The notes under the pieces were generated by a model. It was not told where the DNA came from and did not search any database. It worked only from the letters and a program-made list of their open reading frames with translations. Position numbers and translations under genes: made by a program. Shown one piece after another: positions 35,557 to 43,672 of a stretch of 64,000 nucleotides of DNA. Source of the DNA: Paenibacillus sp. LS1 (GTDB taxonomy: Bacteria > Bacillota > Bacilli > Paenibacillales > Paenibacillaceae); NCBI RefSeq assembly GCF_026013365.1, contig NZ_JAPDOE010000003.1, forward strand, positions 124,001-188,000, given 5' to 3'. Within the stretch, counting starts at the first letter, position 1; each line of letters opens with the position of its first letter.

Positions 35557-36651
35557 TTATCCCAGTGCCAGACGGTCTGGCTCGGATTCGACAGCGTTGT
35601 TCTTCATTTGTTTACTGCGCAACTGTCCGCAGGCGGCGTCGATATCGGTACCATGCTCCATACGTACAGTGGAGTTGATGTTGTTCTTTTTGAGCGTATC
35701 ATAGAAGCCCAGAATCGATTCTTCTGTACTCCGTTGATACTGACTATGTTCATCCACCGGGTTGTATGGGATCAGATTCACACTGACCATACTTCTGCGA
35801 CTGGACAACAGTTCAGCCAGCTCCGCGGCATGCTCACGCTGATCGTTAACATCACGTAGCAGGATGTATTCAAACATGATGCGTTTGTTCGTCGTAGCCA
35901 GATAATAATCCACGGCATCCATCAATTGCTCAATCGGGAAAGCCCGGTTGATCTTCATGATGTGTGTACGCAGTTCATTATTAGGTGCATGCAGAGAGAT
36001 CGCCAGATTAACCTGCAAACTGCTGTCTGCAAATTCCTTGATCTTGTCCGGAAGGCCACTTGTGGATACGGTAATCCGTTTCGCTGCAAGTGCCAGTCCT
36101 TTGCGATCCTTAATGACTTCAATAAAATTACTCATGTGCTGGAAGTTATCAAACGGTTCACCAATACCCATCACAACCACGTTCGTTACCCGCTCTTCTT
36201 GACCTGCTGCATCCAGATGGCGCTGTACGTGCATAATCTGTTCCACAATCTCTCCAGCGGTCAGGTCACGGCTCTTCTTGATCAGACCGCTCGCACAGAA
36301 GCTACAACCAATATTACAGCCGACTTGTGTGGTCACACATACGGTAAGTCCGTATTTTTGCCGCATCAATACTGTTTCAATCAGGTTGCCGTCCTGCATC
36401 CGAAGCAGAAATTTCACGGTACCATCTGCCGATTCCTGCTTCACATGTTCGCTCAGCGAGTTCATGGTGAAATGCTCGGAGAGAACGTCCAGACATTCCT
36501 GACGGACATCGGACATCGCAGGAAAATCGTGTACACGCTCTTGATATAACCATTCCCAGATCCGGGATGCACGGGATTTCTTCTGCCCATGCTCCGGCAG
36601 CCAGGAACGTAATTGCTCTAATGTTAATCCATATATGGATGATTTGTTCAT
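35557..36651 (-). CDS. rlmN: RlmN-type 23S rRNA (adenine-C2) methyltransferase, radical SAM
   Basis: A 364-residue radical SAM enzyme that methylates A2503 of 23S rRNA (and A37 of some tRNAs). The cluster motif is CNIGCSFC (CxxxCxxC); [20 protein letters not shown] and the C-terminal [11 protein letters not shown] with the methyl-accepting Cys are present. N-terminal [16 protein letters not shown] and [10 protein letters not shown] favour RlmN over the resistance enzyme Cfr. The ATG after GAGG was chosen; the frame stays open 39 codons upstream through a hairpin leader. It is not in the usual yloM-yloN neighbourhood, so it may be a second copy. Confidence 0.88.
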   Translation of the reverse strand: MNKSSIYGLTLEQLRSWLPEHGQKKSRASRIWEWLYQERVHDFPAMSDVRQECLDVLSEHFTMNSLSEHVKQESADGTVKFLLRMQDGNLIETVLMRQKYGLTVCVTTQVGCNIGCSFCASGLIKKSRDLTAGEIVEQIMHVQRHLDAAGQEERVTNVVVMGIGEPFDNFQHMSNFIEVIKDRKGLALAAKRITVSTSGLPDKIKEFADSSLQVNLAISLHAPNNELRTHIMKINRAFPIEQLMDAVDYYLATTNKRIMFEYILLRDVNDQREHAAELAELLSSRRSMVSVNLIPYNPVDEHSQYQRSTEESILGFYDTLKKNNINSTVRMEHGTDIDAACGQLRSKQMKNNAVESEPDRLALG

Positions 36652-36702
36652 TGTATAATCCTCTTTTCGCAAAAAAGCATATGGCTTATCGGTCCTACCC
36701 AA

Positions 36703-36776
36703 AAAACCTCTACTCCGTATTGTCCCAAAATTGGCGAGGGAAAACAAGGGCTTTTGCATTTCTTCCAAGAGGTTTT
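36703..36776 (-). promoter_or_regulatory. Hairpin with T-run in the rlmN leader
   Basis: AAAACCTCT and AGAGGTTTT (36703-36711 and 36768-36776) pair across a 56-nt loop, and the 3' arm runs into six T residues, 50 bp before the rlmN start. It may terminate the symporter transcript or attenuate rlmN. Confidence 0.4.
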
Positions 36777-36830
36777 ATCCATGGTAAATCTGCACAACAG
36801 ACAACATTTATGCCTATTTGGTCTTCACTT

Positions 36831-38186
36831 CTAGAAGTGAATGATACCGGATGTGTGCAGTAGAACCAGCAGAACCAGGATTGGTGCCACGTAACGCAGC
36901 ATGAACAACCACACCCGGAACCATCCGGAACGCAGGCCGGAAGCTTCCGCAGCCGTTTTCCAGAAGTATCCAGCAAAAATCGTCACAAGCAGTCCACCGA
37001 CAGGCAGCAAGATGTTGGACGCCATAAAGTCCATCCAGTCGAATACACTCTTCGACCCAATCGTCCATTCAGGCAGCAACCCGAGCGATAATACGGAAGG
37101 AAGTCCCACGATGAACACCGCGAGTGAAATCACCCATACCGAACGATTGCGGCTCCATGACAAACGTTCCATGAAATATTTCACCGGTACTTCCAGCAAG
37201 GATACTGCCGACGTCAATGCCGCGATAGCCAGCAGGATAAAGAACAATCCCGCAAACAGGAATCCAAGCGGCATGGCCGAGAAAGCAGCCGGAAGTGCGA
37301 TGAAAATCAATGATGGCCCCTGGTCAGGTGCAATACCGAACGAGAAGGTCGTTGGGAAGATAATCAGACCCGCAATGAGCGCATAGATCAGGTCACCCGC
37401 ACCGACGGCAACAGTTGCCGCACCGAGGGATTGATTTTTATCCACATACGAACCGTAGGTTACAAGAATACCCATCCCGAGTGACAGGGAGAAGAAGGCA
37501 TGTCCGAGCGCTACCAATGCGGATTCGGTTGTCAGCTGCGAGAAGTCTGGGTTCAGGAAAAAGGATACACCCGCTCCCGCACCTGGCAAGGTAACTGCAC
37601 GAATCATCAGGATAATGAGCAGTACCAACATCGCTGGAATCAGTACCTTGTTGAACTTCTCGATTCCGTTAGATACGCCTTTGGCAACAATCCAGCCTGT
37701 GATCAGAACCGAAACCAGCTGCCACACGATTGGCATATAGCCACCTACGAAGGAATTGAACTGTCCGGCATAGTCCGGATTGTTAAACAATGTTCCACTG
37801 AAGGAAGTCACTGCATATTGCAATGTCCAACCCGCAATAATGACATAAAAGGACAGGATGATAAACGGCGTCAATACTTGCAGCAATCCGGCTGCGAGCC
37901 AACCTTTATGTCCACCAGCTTTGATAAAAGCTGTAGCTGCACTGCCTCTGCCACTGCGACCAATCGCAAGTTCAGCGAGAAGAACTGGCAGACCAATCAG
38001 CAGTAAACACACAATGAAGAGCAGGAAAAACGCCGCTCCTCCGTTCTCACCCGTAATGTACGGGAATTTCCACATGTTGCCCAGACCAACGGAACTACCA
38101 ATGGCGGCAAGAATGAAGCCTGCTTGGGAGAACCGTTCCCCTTTGCCAGCGTTGTCTTGATCCAGATTAGGCTTACTAAAATTCAT
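36831..38186 (-). CDS. Neurotransmitter:sodium symporter (NSS) family transporter
   Basis: A 451-residue, about eleven-helix transporter of the LeuT fold. Helix 1 carries the sodium and substrate signature AAIGSSVGLGNMWKFPYITGENGGAAF, followed by LPVLLAELAIGR. Bacterial members import amino acids with sodium. It is monocistronic or read into rlmN. Substrate cannot be told. Confidence 0.92.
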   Translation of the reverse strand: MNFSKPNLDQDNAGKGERFSQAGFILAAIGSSVGLGNMWKFPYITGENGGAAFFLLFIVCLLLIGLPVLLAELAIGRSGRGSAATAFIKAGGHKGWLAAGLLQVLTPFIILSFYVIIAGWTLQYAVTSFSGTLFNNPDYAGQFNSFVGGYMPIVWQLVSVLITGWIVAKGVSNGIEKFNKVLIPAMLVLLIILMIRAVTLPGAGAGVSFFLNPDFSQLTTESALVALGHAFFSLSLGMGILVTYGSYVDKNQSLGAATVAVGAGDLIYALIAGLIIFPTTFSFGIAPDQGPSLIFIALPAAFSAMPLGFLFAGLFFILLAIAALTSAVSLLEVPVKYFMERLSWSRNRSVWVISLAVFIVGLPSVLSLGLLPEWTIGSKSVFDWMDFMASNILLPVGGLLVTIFAGYFWKTAAEASGLRSGWFRVWLFMLRYVAPILVLLVLLHTSGIIHF

Positions 38187-38468
38187 CGTATCTACTCCAT
38201 CACTTTAAAGTTTTCCCGTAATTATATACTACTCCACGTGTCAGGTCATTCGAAAATCGAAATTTGTCGAAATGTTATTTATTTACATAAATATACACAC
38301 GAAAAACTTCACCCCATAAGTTTCCCTAGAAACAGTATGTGATAAAGTCCAGATGTCCAACCGTATGAAGTTAAAATGAAGTAAACCATCCGTAAATTCA
38401 AGCTCAATACAATAAAAAAGAGGTGTCCCCTTAGCCACTTTCATGACTACGGAGCACCCCGTCTTTTA
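38187..38468. other. Intergenic region between symporter and greA
   Basis: It holds the greA terminator at its right end and presumably the symporter promoter. No gene or further structure was recognised. Confidence 0.4.
38411..38467 (-). terminator. Terminator of greA
   Basis: Reading leftwards, GGTG/CACC, CC/GG and TAG/CTA pair in an interrupted stem, followed by TCTTTTTT. Confidence 0.65.
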
Positions 38469-38945
38469 TTAAACTTTGATTTGAAGCAACTCATATTTGA
38501 TAACGCCCATCGGAGCATTGACATGAATGACGCTGCCCACTTCTTTGCCCATCAATTCCTTGCCTAGCGGGCTCTCGTACGAAATTTTATTATCCGCAAC
38601 ATCGGCCTCGGCAGGGCCAACCACTTTATATTCAATCTTCTCGGCGAACTCAATGTCATTAAGCAACACCGTCGATCCAATGCTCACTTTGTTGGAGTCT
38701 ATATTATCTGAAGAGATGACTCTTGCTTTTGTCAGCATCTTCTCCAAGATCAAAATTCGAGTCTCCATAAAGGCCTGATCATCTTTGGCTGAATGATACT
38801 CACTATTTTCCTTCAGGTCACCGTAACTGATCGCGAGTTTCAGACGCTCAGCCAGTTCCTTACGCTTCACCGTCTTTAATTCCCTCAGTTCGTCCTCCAG
38901 CTTTTCCAAGCCTTCCTGTGTCAAAATCACTTCATCATTAGCCAT
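38469..38945 (-). CDS. greA: Transcription elongation factor GreA
   Basis: A 158-residue factor of usual length. The N-terminal coiled coil carries LEDELRELKTVKRKELAERLKLAISYGDLKENSEYHSAKDDQAFMETRI, here cited as the region of residues 16-65, with the acidic tip (DLKENSEY) that stimulates transcript cleavage by stalled RNA polymerase. The C-terminal FKBP-like domain ends in SPLGKELMGKEVGSVI and GVIKYELLQI. Single gene. Confidence 0.95.
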   Translation of the reverse strand: MANDEVILTQEGLEKLEDELRELKTVKRKELAERLKLAISYGDLKENSEYHSAKDDQAFMETRILILEKMLTKARVISSDNIDSNKVSIGSTVLLNDIEFAEKIEYKVVGPAEADVADNKISYESPLGKELMGKEVGSVIHVNAPMGVIKYELLQIKV

Positions 38946-39233
38946 TTTTCCATCTCCTAATCCTGCTATCTATCTATATTCTAACCTATATCCACTCCAA
39001 AGGGTTAGCATACCCCAGAAAAAGAAATAGCTCATCCATATATTGTATTTCAATGACATCAAAAGAATGTTTATCTCTTGAGATGATTTTCAAGGCTACG
39101 CTCCATAATTGTACCGTTACAATCTGCTCAACTGATGATGTCGTTTTCGCCCGTTCACTTTTACAATGAACTCAGGGCAGCAGAAGTTTATATCCATTAC
39201 CTGCGGCCCACTATATGACGTGAGGTGATCTGG

Positions 39234-40106
39234 ATGAGTGAGCTATTAAATACAGCTGAAATACAGGCCTATCTAAAACGGATCGGCATTGTTGCTATAA
39301 AGAAACCCACACTGGAATTCTTATTTGAACTCCAGCGAGCACATGTGCAATATCTATCGTGGCAAACGGTCGATATTTTTGCAGGTCGTCCTGCGGGAAT
39401 CGGTCTTCAAGAGTCGATCCAACTTATATTACAGGGCCGTAGCGGCTACTGCTTTCATCTAAATGGTGCATTTAGTGTTCTTCTCCGCTCGCTGGGTTAT
39501 ACGGTTGATTGGCATCGTGGCGGGGTACAGCCCCATGGAGAACAACCACGAGTGAACTCGTTCCACCTCGGTCTATCTGTCCTTTTACCGGATGCTGACC
39601 CGACAGTTGAGCGCTGGATTGTAGATGTAGGCTTGGGCGGAATGCCCTTCGAACCTCTGCCACTTCGTTATGGAACCTATGGTTCAGCACCATTCACGTA
39701 TCAATTGATGCCTTCATCTGTTGCTGCTGGGGGATGGCGGCTTGAATACGAGCCAAATGGGCCAAGTAAGGGTGTGGACTATGCTCCTGAAGCAGTCACT
39801 AGCCTGGAAGAATTCATTCCCAAACATGAATTCTACAGTAGAGCTGCCGAATCACCTTGGCATAACGTATTTTTGCTTCGTCAGCGGGATGAGAAACGCA
39901 GTAATGGACTACGTGGATGTATCCTTCAGACGCATGATATCGAAGGAATCCAGAAAACTCAGATCCAGACGTATGCCGAGTGGCGAGACGTGTTAACTGG
40001 AATATTCCATGAACCGTTGGTGAATTACAGTGAACTGGAATGCCAAGACATGTGGGATCGAATACAGGCTGCTCATACAGAATGGAAACGAGCACAAGAA
40101 GCATGA
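39234..40106 (+). CDS. Arylamine N-acetyltransferase
   Basis: A 290-residue enzyme transferring acetyl from CoA to arylamines or hydrazines. The catalytic triad is visible: Cys in GRSGYCFHLNGAF, His in VNSFHLGLSV, and Asp in WIVDVGLGGMPFEPLPL. The ATG after AGGTGATC was chosen; a GTG nine bases earlier overlaps that site. It is followed 160 bp later by the Sfp-type gene on the same strand. Confidence 0.9.
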   Translation: MSELLNTAEIQAYLKRIGIVAIKKPTLEFLFELQRAHVQYLSWQTVDIFAGRPAGIGLQESIQLILQGRSGYCFHLNGAFSVLLRSLGYTVDWHRGGVQPHGEQPRVNSFHLGLSVLLPDADPTVERWIVDVGLGGMPFEPLPLRYGTYGSAPFTYQLMPSSVAAGGWRLEYEPNGPSKGVDYAPEAVTSLEEFIPKHEFYSRAAESPWHNVFLLRQRDEKRSNGLRGCILQTHDIEGIQKTQIQTYAEWRDVLTGIFHEPLVNYSELECQDMWDRIQAAHTEWKRAQEA

Positions 40107-40265
40107 TGATGAAGAGGCATAACCTAGAACCCTAACATTAAAAGCGAGACAACTGGCTTGCTTATCAGGGGCATCCGTATAGTGATGATTTGGGAGGAAG
40201 TTGAGGGGTGCGTTCCATATAAAGGAAAGTTATTGATGCTCGCCGAATATGTCCTCAGGTGATAA

Positions 40266-40952
40266 ATGATGATAACTATTCGTGTGCTTCAAGTTCCAGA
40301 AGTATTGCCCGAGGCGTACTGGAACCAATTTCTATCGCAAGTTTCTGCCGAGCGACGTGCTCAGGCTTCGCGCTTTGTGCGTCAGGCTGACGCGTATCGT
40401 TCCGTGCTGGGAGAGATATTGACTCGTGTGACTCTAAGCAAGTTAACCGGCCTGAGGCCTGCTGATCTTTCTTTTAACCGTAATTCCTACGGCAAACCTG
40501 CACTCAGCCATCATTCCAGTGTGCAATTCAACGTCTCCCATTCTGGCGATTGGATTGCTCTGATCTCTGGGGGTACAGATGAACTCGGCGTGGATGTGGA
40601 GAAAATAGCACCGATTGACATGCAGATTGCAGAGCGTTTCTTCTCTCCAACTGAAAGCCAGTTCCTGGCTGCAAAGCCCGCCGAGATGCAGCGGGAAACC
40701 TTCTACCGCCTATGGACGCTGAAGGAAAGCTATATCAAGGCTGTCGGCATGGGCCTCTCCATGCCACTGGATTCCTTCGCCATCCTTCCCGATGAGGGAG
40801 GGGTTTGGCATTGTGAGCAGGCTGGGGACTATCGCTTTCACAGTCAGCGACTGGATGATCAGCATATACTGGCAGCCTGTTCGGCTGGGGGAGAGCTTCC
40901 GAGCAAGCCGGAAATCATAACCTTGGAGGATCTGTACACGGAGTTGGTCTAG
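40266..40952 (+). CDS. 4'-phosphopantetheinyl transferase, Sfp type
   Basis: A 228-residue enzyme that converts apo carrier proteins to their phosphopantetheine form. Motifs are NRNSYGKPAL, FNVSHSGDWI, GVDVEKIAPID (Mg-binding Asp and Glu) and YRLWTLKESYIKAVG (WTxKES-x3-K). AGGTGAT precedes the double ATG. It lies near the dhb siderophore locus and is the probable activator of the DhbB and DhbF carrier domains (inference). Confidence 0.93.
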   Translation: MMITIRVLQVPEVLPEAYWNQFLSQVSAERRAQASRFVRQADAYRSVLGEILTRVTLSKLTGLRPADLSFNRNSYGKPALSHHSSVQFNVSHSGDWIALISGGTDELGVDVEKIAPIDMQIAERFFSPTESQFLAAKPAEMQRETFYRLWTLKESYIKAVGMGLSMPLDSFAILPDEGGVWHCEQAGDYRFHSQRLDDQHILAACSAGGELPSKPEIITLEDLYTELV

Positions 40953-41030
40953 TTTGCGGCTGGTTGGGGCTTAATTGGGGTTATCGTGGATTGGGGTTTG
41001 GGGGTAGGGTTGTGGTTGAGTTCGAGCTCG

Positions 41031-41231
41031 GCTCTAACGAATCTGATACACCTTATTAGCTAAAATTGCACGACTTTCGTACTCTAAGGAATCCTACACA
41101 CGTTATTTCCTCCAATATGCTCTATTTCGCGTTGTTATTACTGAATTCTGCACCACTAAGGTGTCTGAGGTTCGTTAGGTTTCCCTGCACACTAAAAATC
41201 CTCTAATAAGAGGTTTGAGATTCGTTAGAGC
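41031..41231. repeat. Palindromic repeat element with four copies of one motif
   Basis: Motif copies related to CTCTAACGAATCTnAnACACCTTATT occur at 41033-41060 and 41081-41109 on the plus strand, and at 41154-41179 and 41203-41231 on the minus strand. The outer pair match at about 25 of 29 positions. The order (+,+,-,-) makes one large interrupted palindrome able to fold as nested stems. It carries no gene and lies in the 530-bp gap after the Sfp-type gene. Confidence 0.7.
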
Positions 41232-41334
41232 TGTGAATATGATGAAGGAGAGGTCATTAACCCTCCTTCATTTTTTACTTTTTATCAAAAAGAGAATATA
41301 TCTCATAGGAAACCATAATTTTCAAAAAAAAAGA

Positions 41335-41363
41335 TTAACATCCTGTCCAGTTAATGGTACTAT
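41335..41363 (+). promoter_or_regulatory. Promoter P1 of the DUF2628-like gene
   Basis: TTAACA, 17 bp, TACTAT, with an A-tract upstream and GG directly after the -10. It is very similar to promoter P2 at 61368-61396, sharing the A-tract, TTAAC, TCC, GGTACTATAGG and a downstream GGAAGAA. Confidence 0.7.
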
Positions 41364-41482
41364 AGGACCAAAAGGAAGAAGAATAGGTAATAATGATCAG
41401 GTATTTATGACTAGATTCACACTACATACTTGTTAATACTCGATTCTCTCTCCGATTCATTATTTTAGAAGGAAGTGGACAG

Positions 41483-41797
41483 ATGCATATCTTTTTGCAA
41501 AACAGTGCAGGTGTAACCAAGAACGTAAAAGTAGGTTTCAGCTGGACAACATTATTTTTCGGCTTTTTCCCTGCGTTGTTCCGTGGTGATTTGAAATGGG
41601 CTGCCATCATGTTCTTGATCTCCGTAGCCGTTGGTATTTTCACTGCTGGAGTAGGAGCTTGGATTAGTGGAATCGTATTCTCTTTCGTTTACAACAAAAT
41701 CTACATTAAAGAGTTACTCGAAAAAGGATATCGTCCTTCCAATGCTGAAGCTCAAGCGGTTCTGGAGAGTAATCAGATTATTGCTCGAGCAGCATAA
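41483..41797 (+). CDS. DUF2628-like small membrane protein
   Basis: A 104-residue protein with two hydrophobic segments (FSWTTLFFGFFPALFRGDLKWAAIMFLISVAVGIF region, residues 19-53, and the next to about 72). The pattern WTTLFFGFFPALFRGDWKWA is typical of DUF2628-type proteins of unknown function. GAAGGAAG precedes the ATG, and promoter P1 lies 120 bp upstream, leaving a leader of about 110 nt. A strong terminator follows. Confidence 0.78.
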   Translation: MHIFLQNSAGVTKNVKVGFSWTTLFFGFFPALFRGDLKWAAIMFLISVAVGIFTAGVGAWISGIVFSFVYNKIYIKELLEKGYRPSNAEAQAVLESNQIIARAA

Positions 41798-41882
41798 AAT
41801 CATAACCATAAAAATGAACGAACATAGCAATTATATGATTTTAGATTTCCCTTGTAGATTTACCAACTAGCAATCATGTTGA

Positions 41883-41936
41883 ATAAACAGCAAAAATCCC
41901 TGGCGAATCCGTCAGGGATTTTTGCTGTTTATTCAG
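41883..41936. terminator. Strong bidirectional terminator
   Basis: A near-perfect stem of about 18 bp (AAACAGCAAAAATCCCTG with its complement) lies between the DUF2628-like gene and the convergent end of the siderophore operon. Confidence 0.92.
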
Positions 41937-41945
41937 ATAATAAGC

Positions 41946-43427
41946 TTATCTTTTCGATTGCACAGTCGATTTCTGCACCAAAGATGGAGACTTTTTGAGT
42001 CTTCGAAAGAGACCCTGACCACTAGATTTCCGTATCGTGGCTGCCGCATCGGCATCACGAATTTTCAGAGCAAACCATAGCCCGATGAGTAGAAATGCAG
42101 CTGCCCCCAGCAAAGCCAAGCGATACGCCAGCATATTCGGCTCCATCGTGCCTGTCGCAGTCACCGTTGTTGTACCCACACCTGCCAGAACAGCAGAGAG
42201 TAAAGCCATGCCGATGGCTGATCCCAGACGATTCTGCACCGTGAACCAGGTGGAAGCTCGTCCCATGGATGCAGGCGGAATCTGGGCGAAGGCAGCAATC
42301 TGCACTGCTCCTACCGTCTGTCCCAAGAAAATTCCTACGCCGAATAATAATGAACGGATGAACCATGGATTCGTATCCACTGTGATCTGACTAAGGGTAA
42401 TGAATATGACTGCCGTACAGATCAAACCCATCGAGATCAGCTTCCGCGGGCCCAGCCGTGGATAAGTCCACGGGACAAGCTGAGAAGCAATCATCAGTCC
42501 TATCGCTTCCGGGAATGTCGTTAGCCCGGTTTCCAGCGCAGAGGCCTGTAGTACATTTTGGTACATTAACGGAAACACATACAGCATACCCAGCAGCCCG
42601 GCGGCTCCACATACGGATACCAAGCCTGTATAGCGGAACAGTCGGTGCTTTAGCAAACGTAGATCAAGCAACGGCTGCTTTGCGCGCAGCTCCACCACGA
42701 CGAGCAACGTCAGCAGCAGAATGCCTGCGAAGCCCGCTCCCATAATAAGCGGTGACGTCCATCCTCGCAGCGGTCCCTGACTGAGCGCATACATCGTCAG
42801 TGCGAGTCCCGGCGCAGATAATAACCAACCCGGCAGATCCAGTCGACCAGCTCCCTGTTCTCTGTGTTCCTTCAGATACAGCATGCCGAAGATCACGGCT
42901 GGAATGCCGACGGGCAGATTCACATAGAAAATCCAGCGCCACGACAGCTGATCCACAATCAATCCGCTCACAATCGGCCCGAGAGCTGGCGCGAGTGCAA
43001 TCGGCAGTACTAACATGCGAGATACCTTGGCACGTTCCTGTGGAGGAAAGGTTCGAAACAGCATCGCCATCCCTACAGGTGTAAGCAGACCACCCCCTGC
43101 CCCCTGCAAAATACGGAAAAATGTCAATGTGCCTAGATGATCAGCCGTTGCACAAAGTGCAGAGGACACTGTAAACAGTGTCAGCGCCGACAGGAAAACC
43201 CGTTTCGTGCCCCATCGATCACCAAGCCATCCGGCGACAGGCAGAAATACAGCCAAACTCACCAAATACCCCACATTCAAGGTACCCGCAGCAGCCGGGG
43301 GAACCCCCAGTTCTTCACTAATGGTTCGTAGCGCTACGTTCAATACTGTTGCATCCATGGCAACCATGAACATCGCCAGAACATACACAATGCTCACAAT
43401 TGCCTTTGGATTCAGACGAAACCTCAT
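41946..43427 (-). CDS. MFS exporter, DHA2 family, last gene of the siderophore operon
   Basis: A 493-residue, 14-helix exporter. Signatures are FMVAMDATVLNVALRTI (helix 1), GYLVSLAVFLPVAGWLGDRWGTKRVF (motif A) and LPIALAPALGPIVSGLIVDQLSWRWIFYVN (motif C). Its ATG overlaps the stop of the MbtH gene by 4 bp, so it belongs to the dhb operon and is a good candidate for exporting the newly made siderophore, a role played by YmfE-type MFS proteins for bacillibactin (inference). Confidence 0.88.
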   Translation of the reverse strand: MRFRLNPKAIVSIVYVLAMFMVAMDATVLNVALRTISEELGVPPAAAGTLNVGYLVSLAVFLPVAGWLGDRWGTKRVFLSALTLFTVSSALCATADHLGTLTFFRILQGAGGGLLTPVGMAMLFRTFPPQERAKVSRMLVLPIALAPALGPIVSGLIVDQLSWRWIFYVNLPVGIPAVIFGMLYLKEHREQGAGRLDLPGWLLSAPGLALTMYALSQGPLRGWTSPLIMGAGFAGILLLTLLVVVELRAKQPLLDLRLLKHRLFRYTGLVSVCGAAGLLGMLYVFPLMYQNVLQASALETGLTTFPEAIGLMIASQLVPWTYPRLGPRKLISMGLICTAVIFITLSQITVDTNPWFIRSLLFGVGIFLGQTVGAVQIAAFAQIPPASMGRASTWFTVQNRLGSAIGMALLSAVLAGVGTTTVTATGTMEPNMLAYRLALLGAAAFLLIGLWFALKIRDADAAATIRKSSGQGLFRRLKKSPSLVQKSTVQSKR

Positions 43428-43660
43428 CTGCCAACCTCATGAATCATGCCCGGCATCCCCGTTTCATCACAGAGACTCAGTGGCTTCAGGTCAGTCCATT
43501 GCTCCGCAATGTAATCCAGGCATACACGTCGTTTGGCCTTCCCCAGCATCTGGGTCCAACCTGCCGGTACCGGAATGGATGCAGGCCACAGCGAATACTG
43601 TCCTTCATCATTCATTAACACCAGATAATTGCTGTCTTCATATTCAAAAGGGTTGCTCAT
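43424..43660 (-). CDS. MbtH family NRPS accessory protein
   Basis: A 78-residue MbtH protein with the conserved segments NPFEYED, YLVLMNDEGQYSLWP, VPAGW, and CLDYIAEQWTDLKP including the three Trp residues. MbtH proteins bind and stabilise NRPS adenylation domains. It follows the NRPS gene by 12 bp and overlaps the exporter by 4 bp. Confidence 0.95.
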   Translation of the reverse strand: MSNPFEYEDSNYLVLMNDEGQYSLWPASIPVPAGWTQMLGKAKRRVCLDYIAEQWTDLKPLSLCDETGMPGMIHEVGR

Positions 43661-43672
43661 CAGCTTATCCTC

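Noticed and set aside
35557..36651. Possible Cfr-type antibiotic resistance methyltransferase
   Set aside because: The N-terminal half and the motifs follow RlmN ([22 protein letters not shown] with RlmN-type flanks) rather than Cfr.
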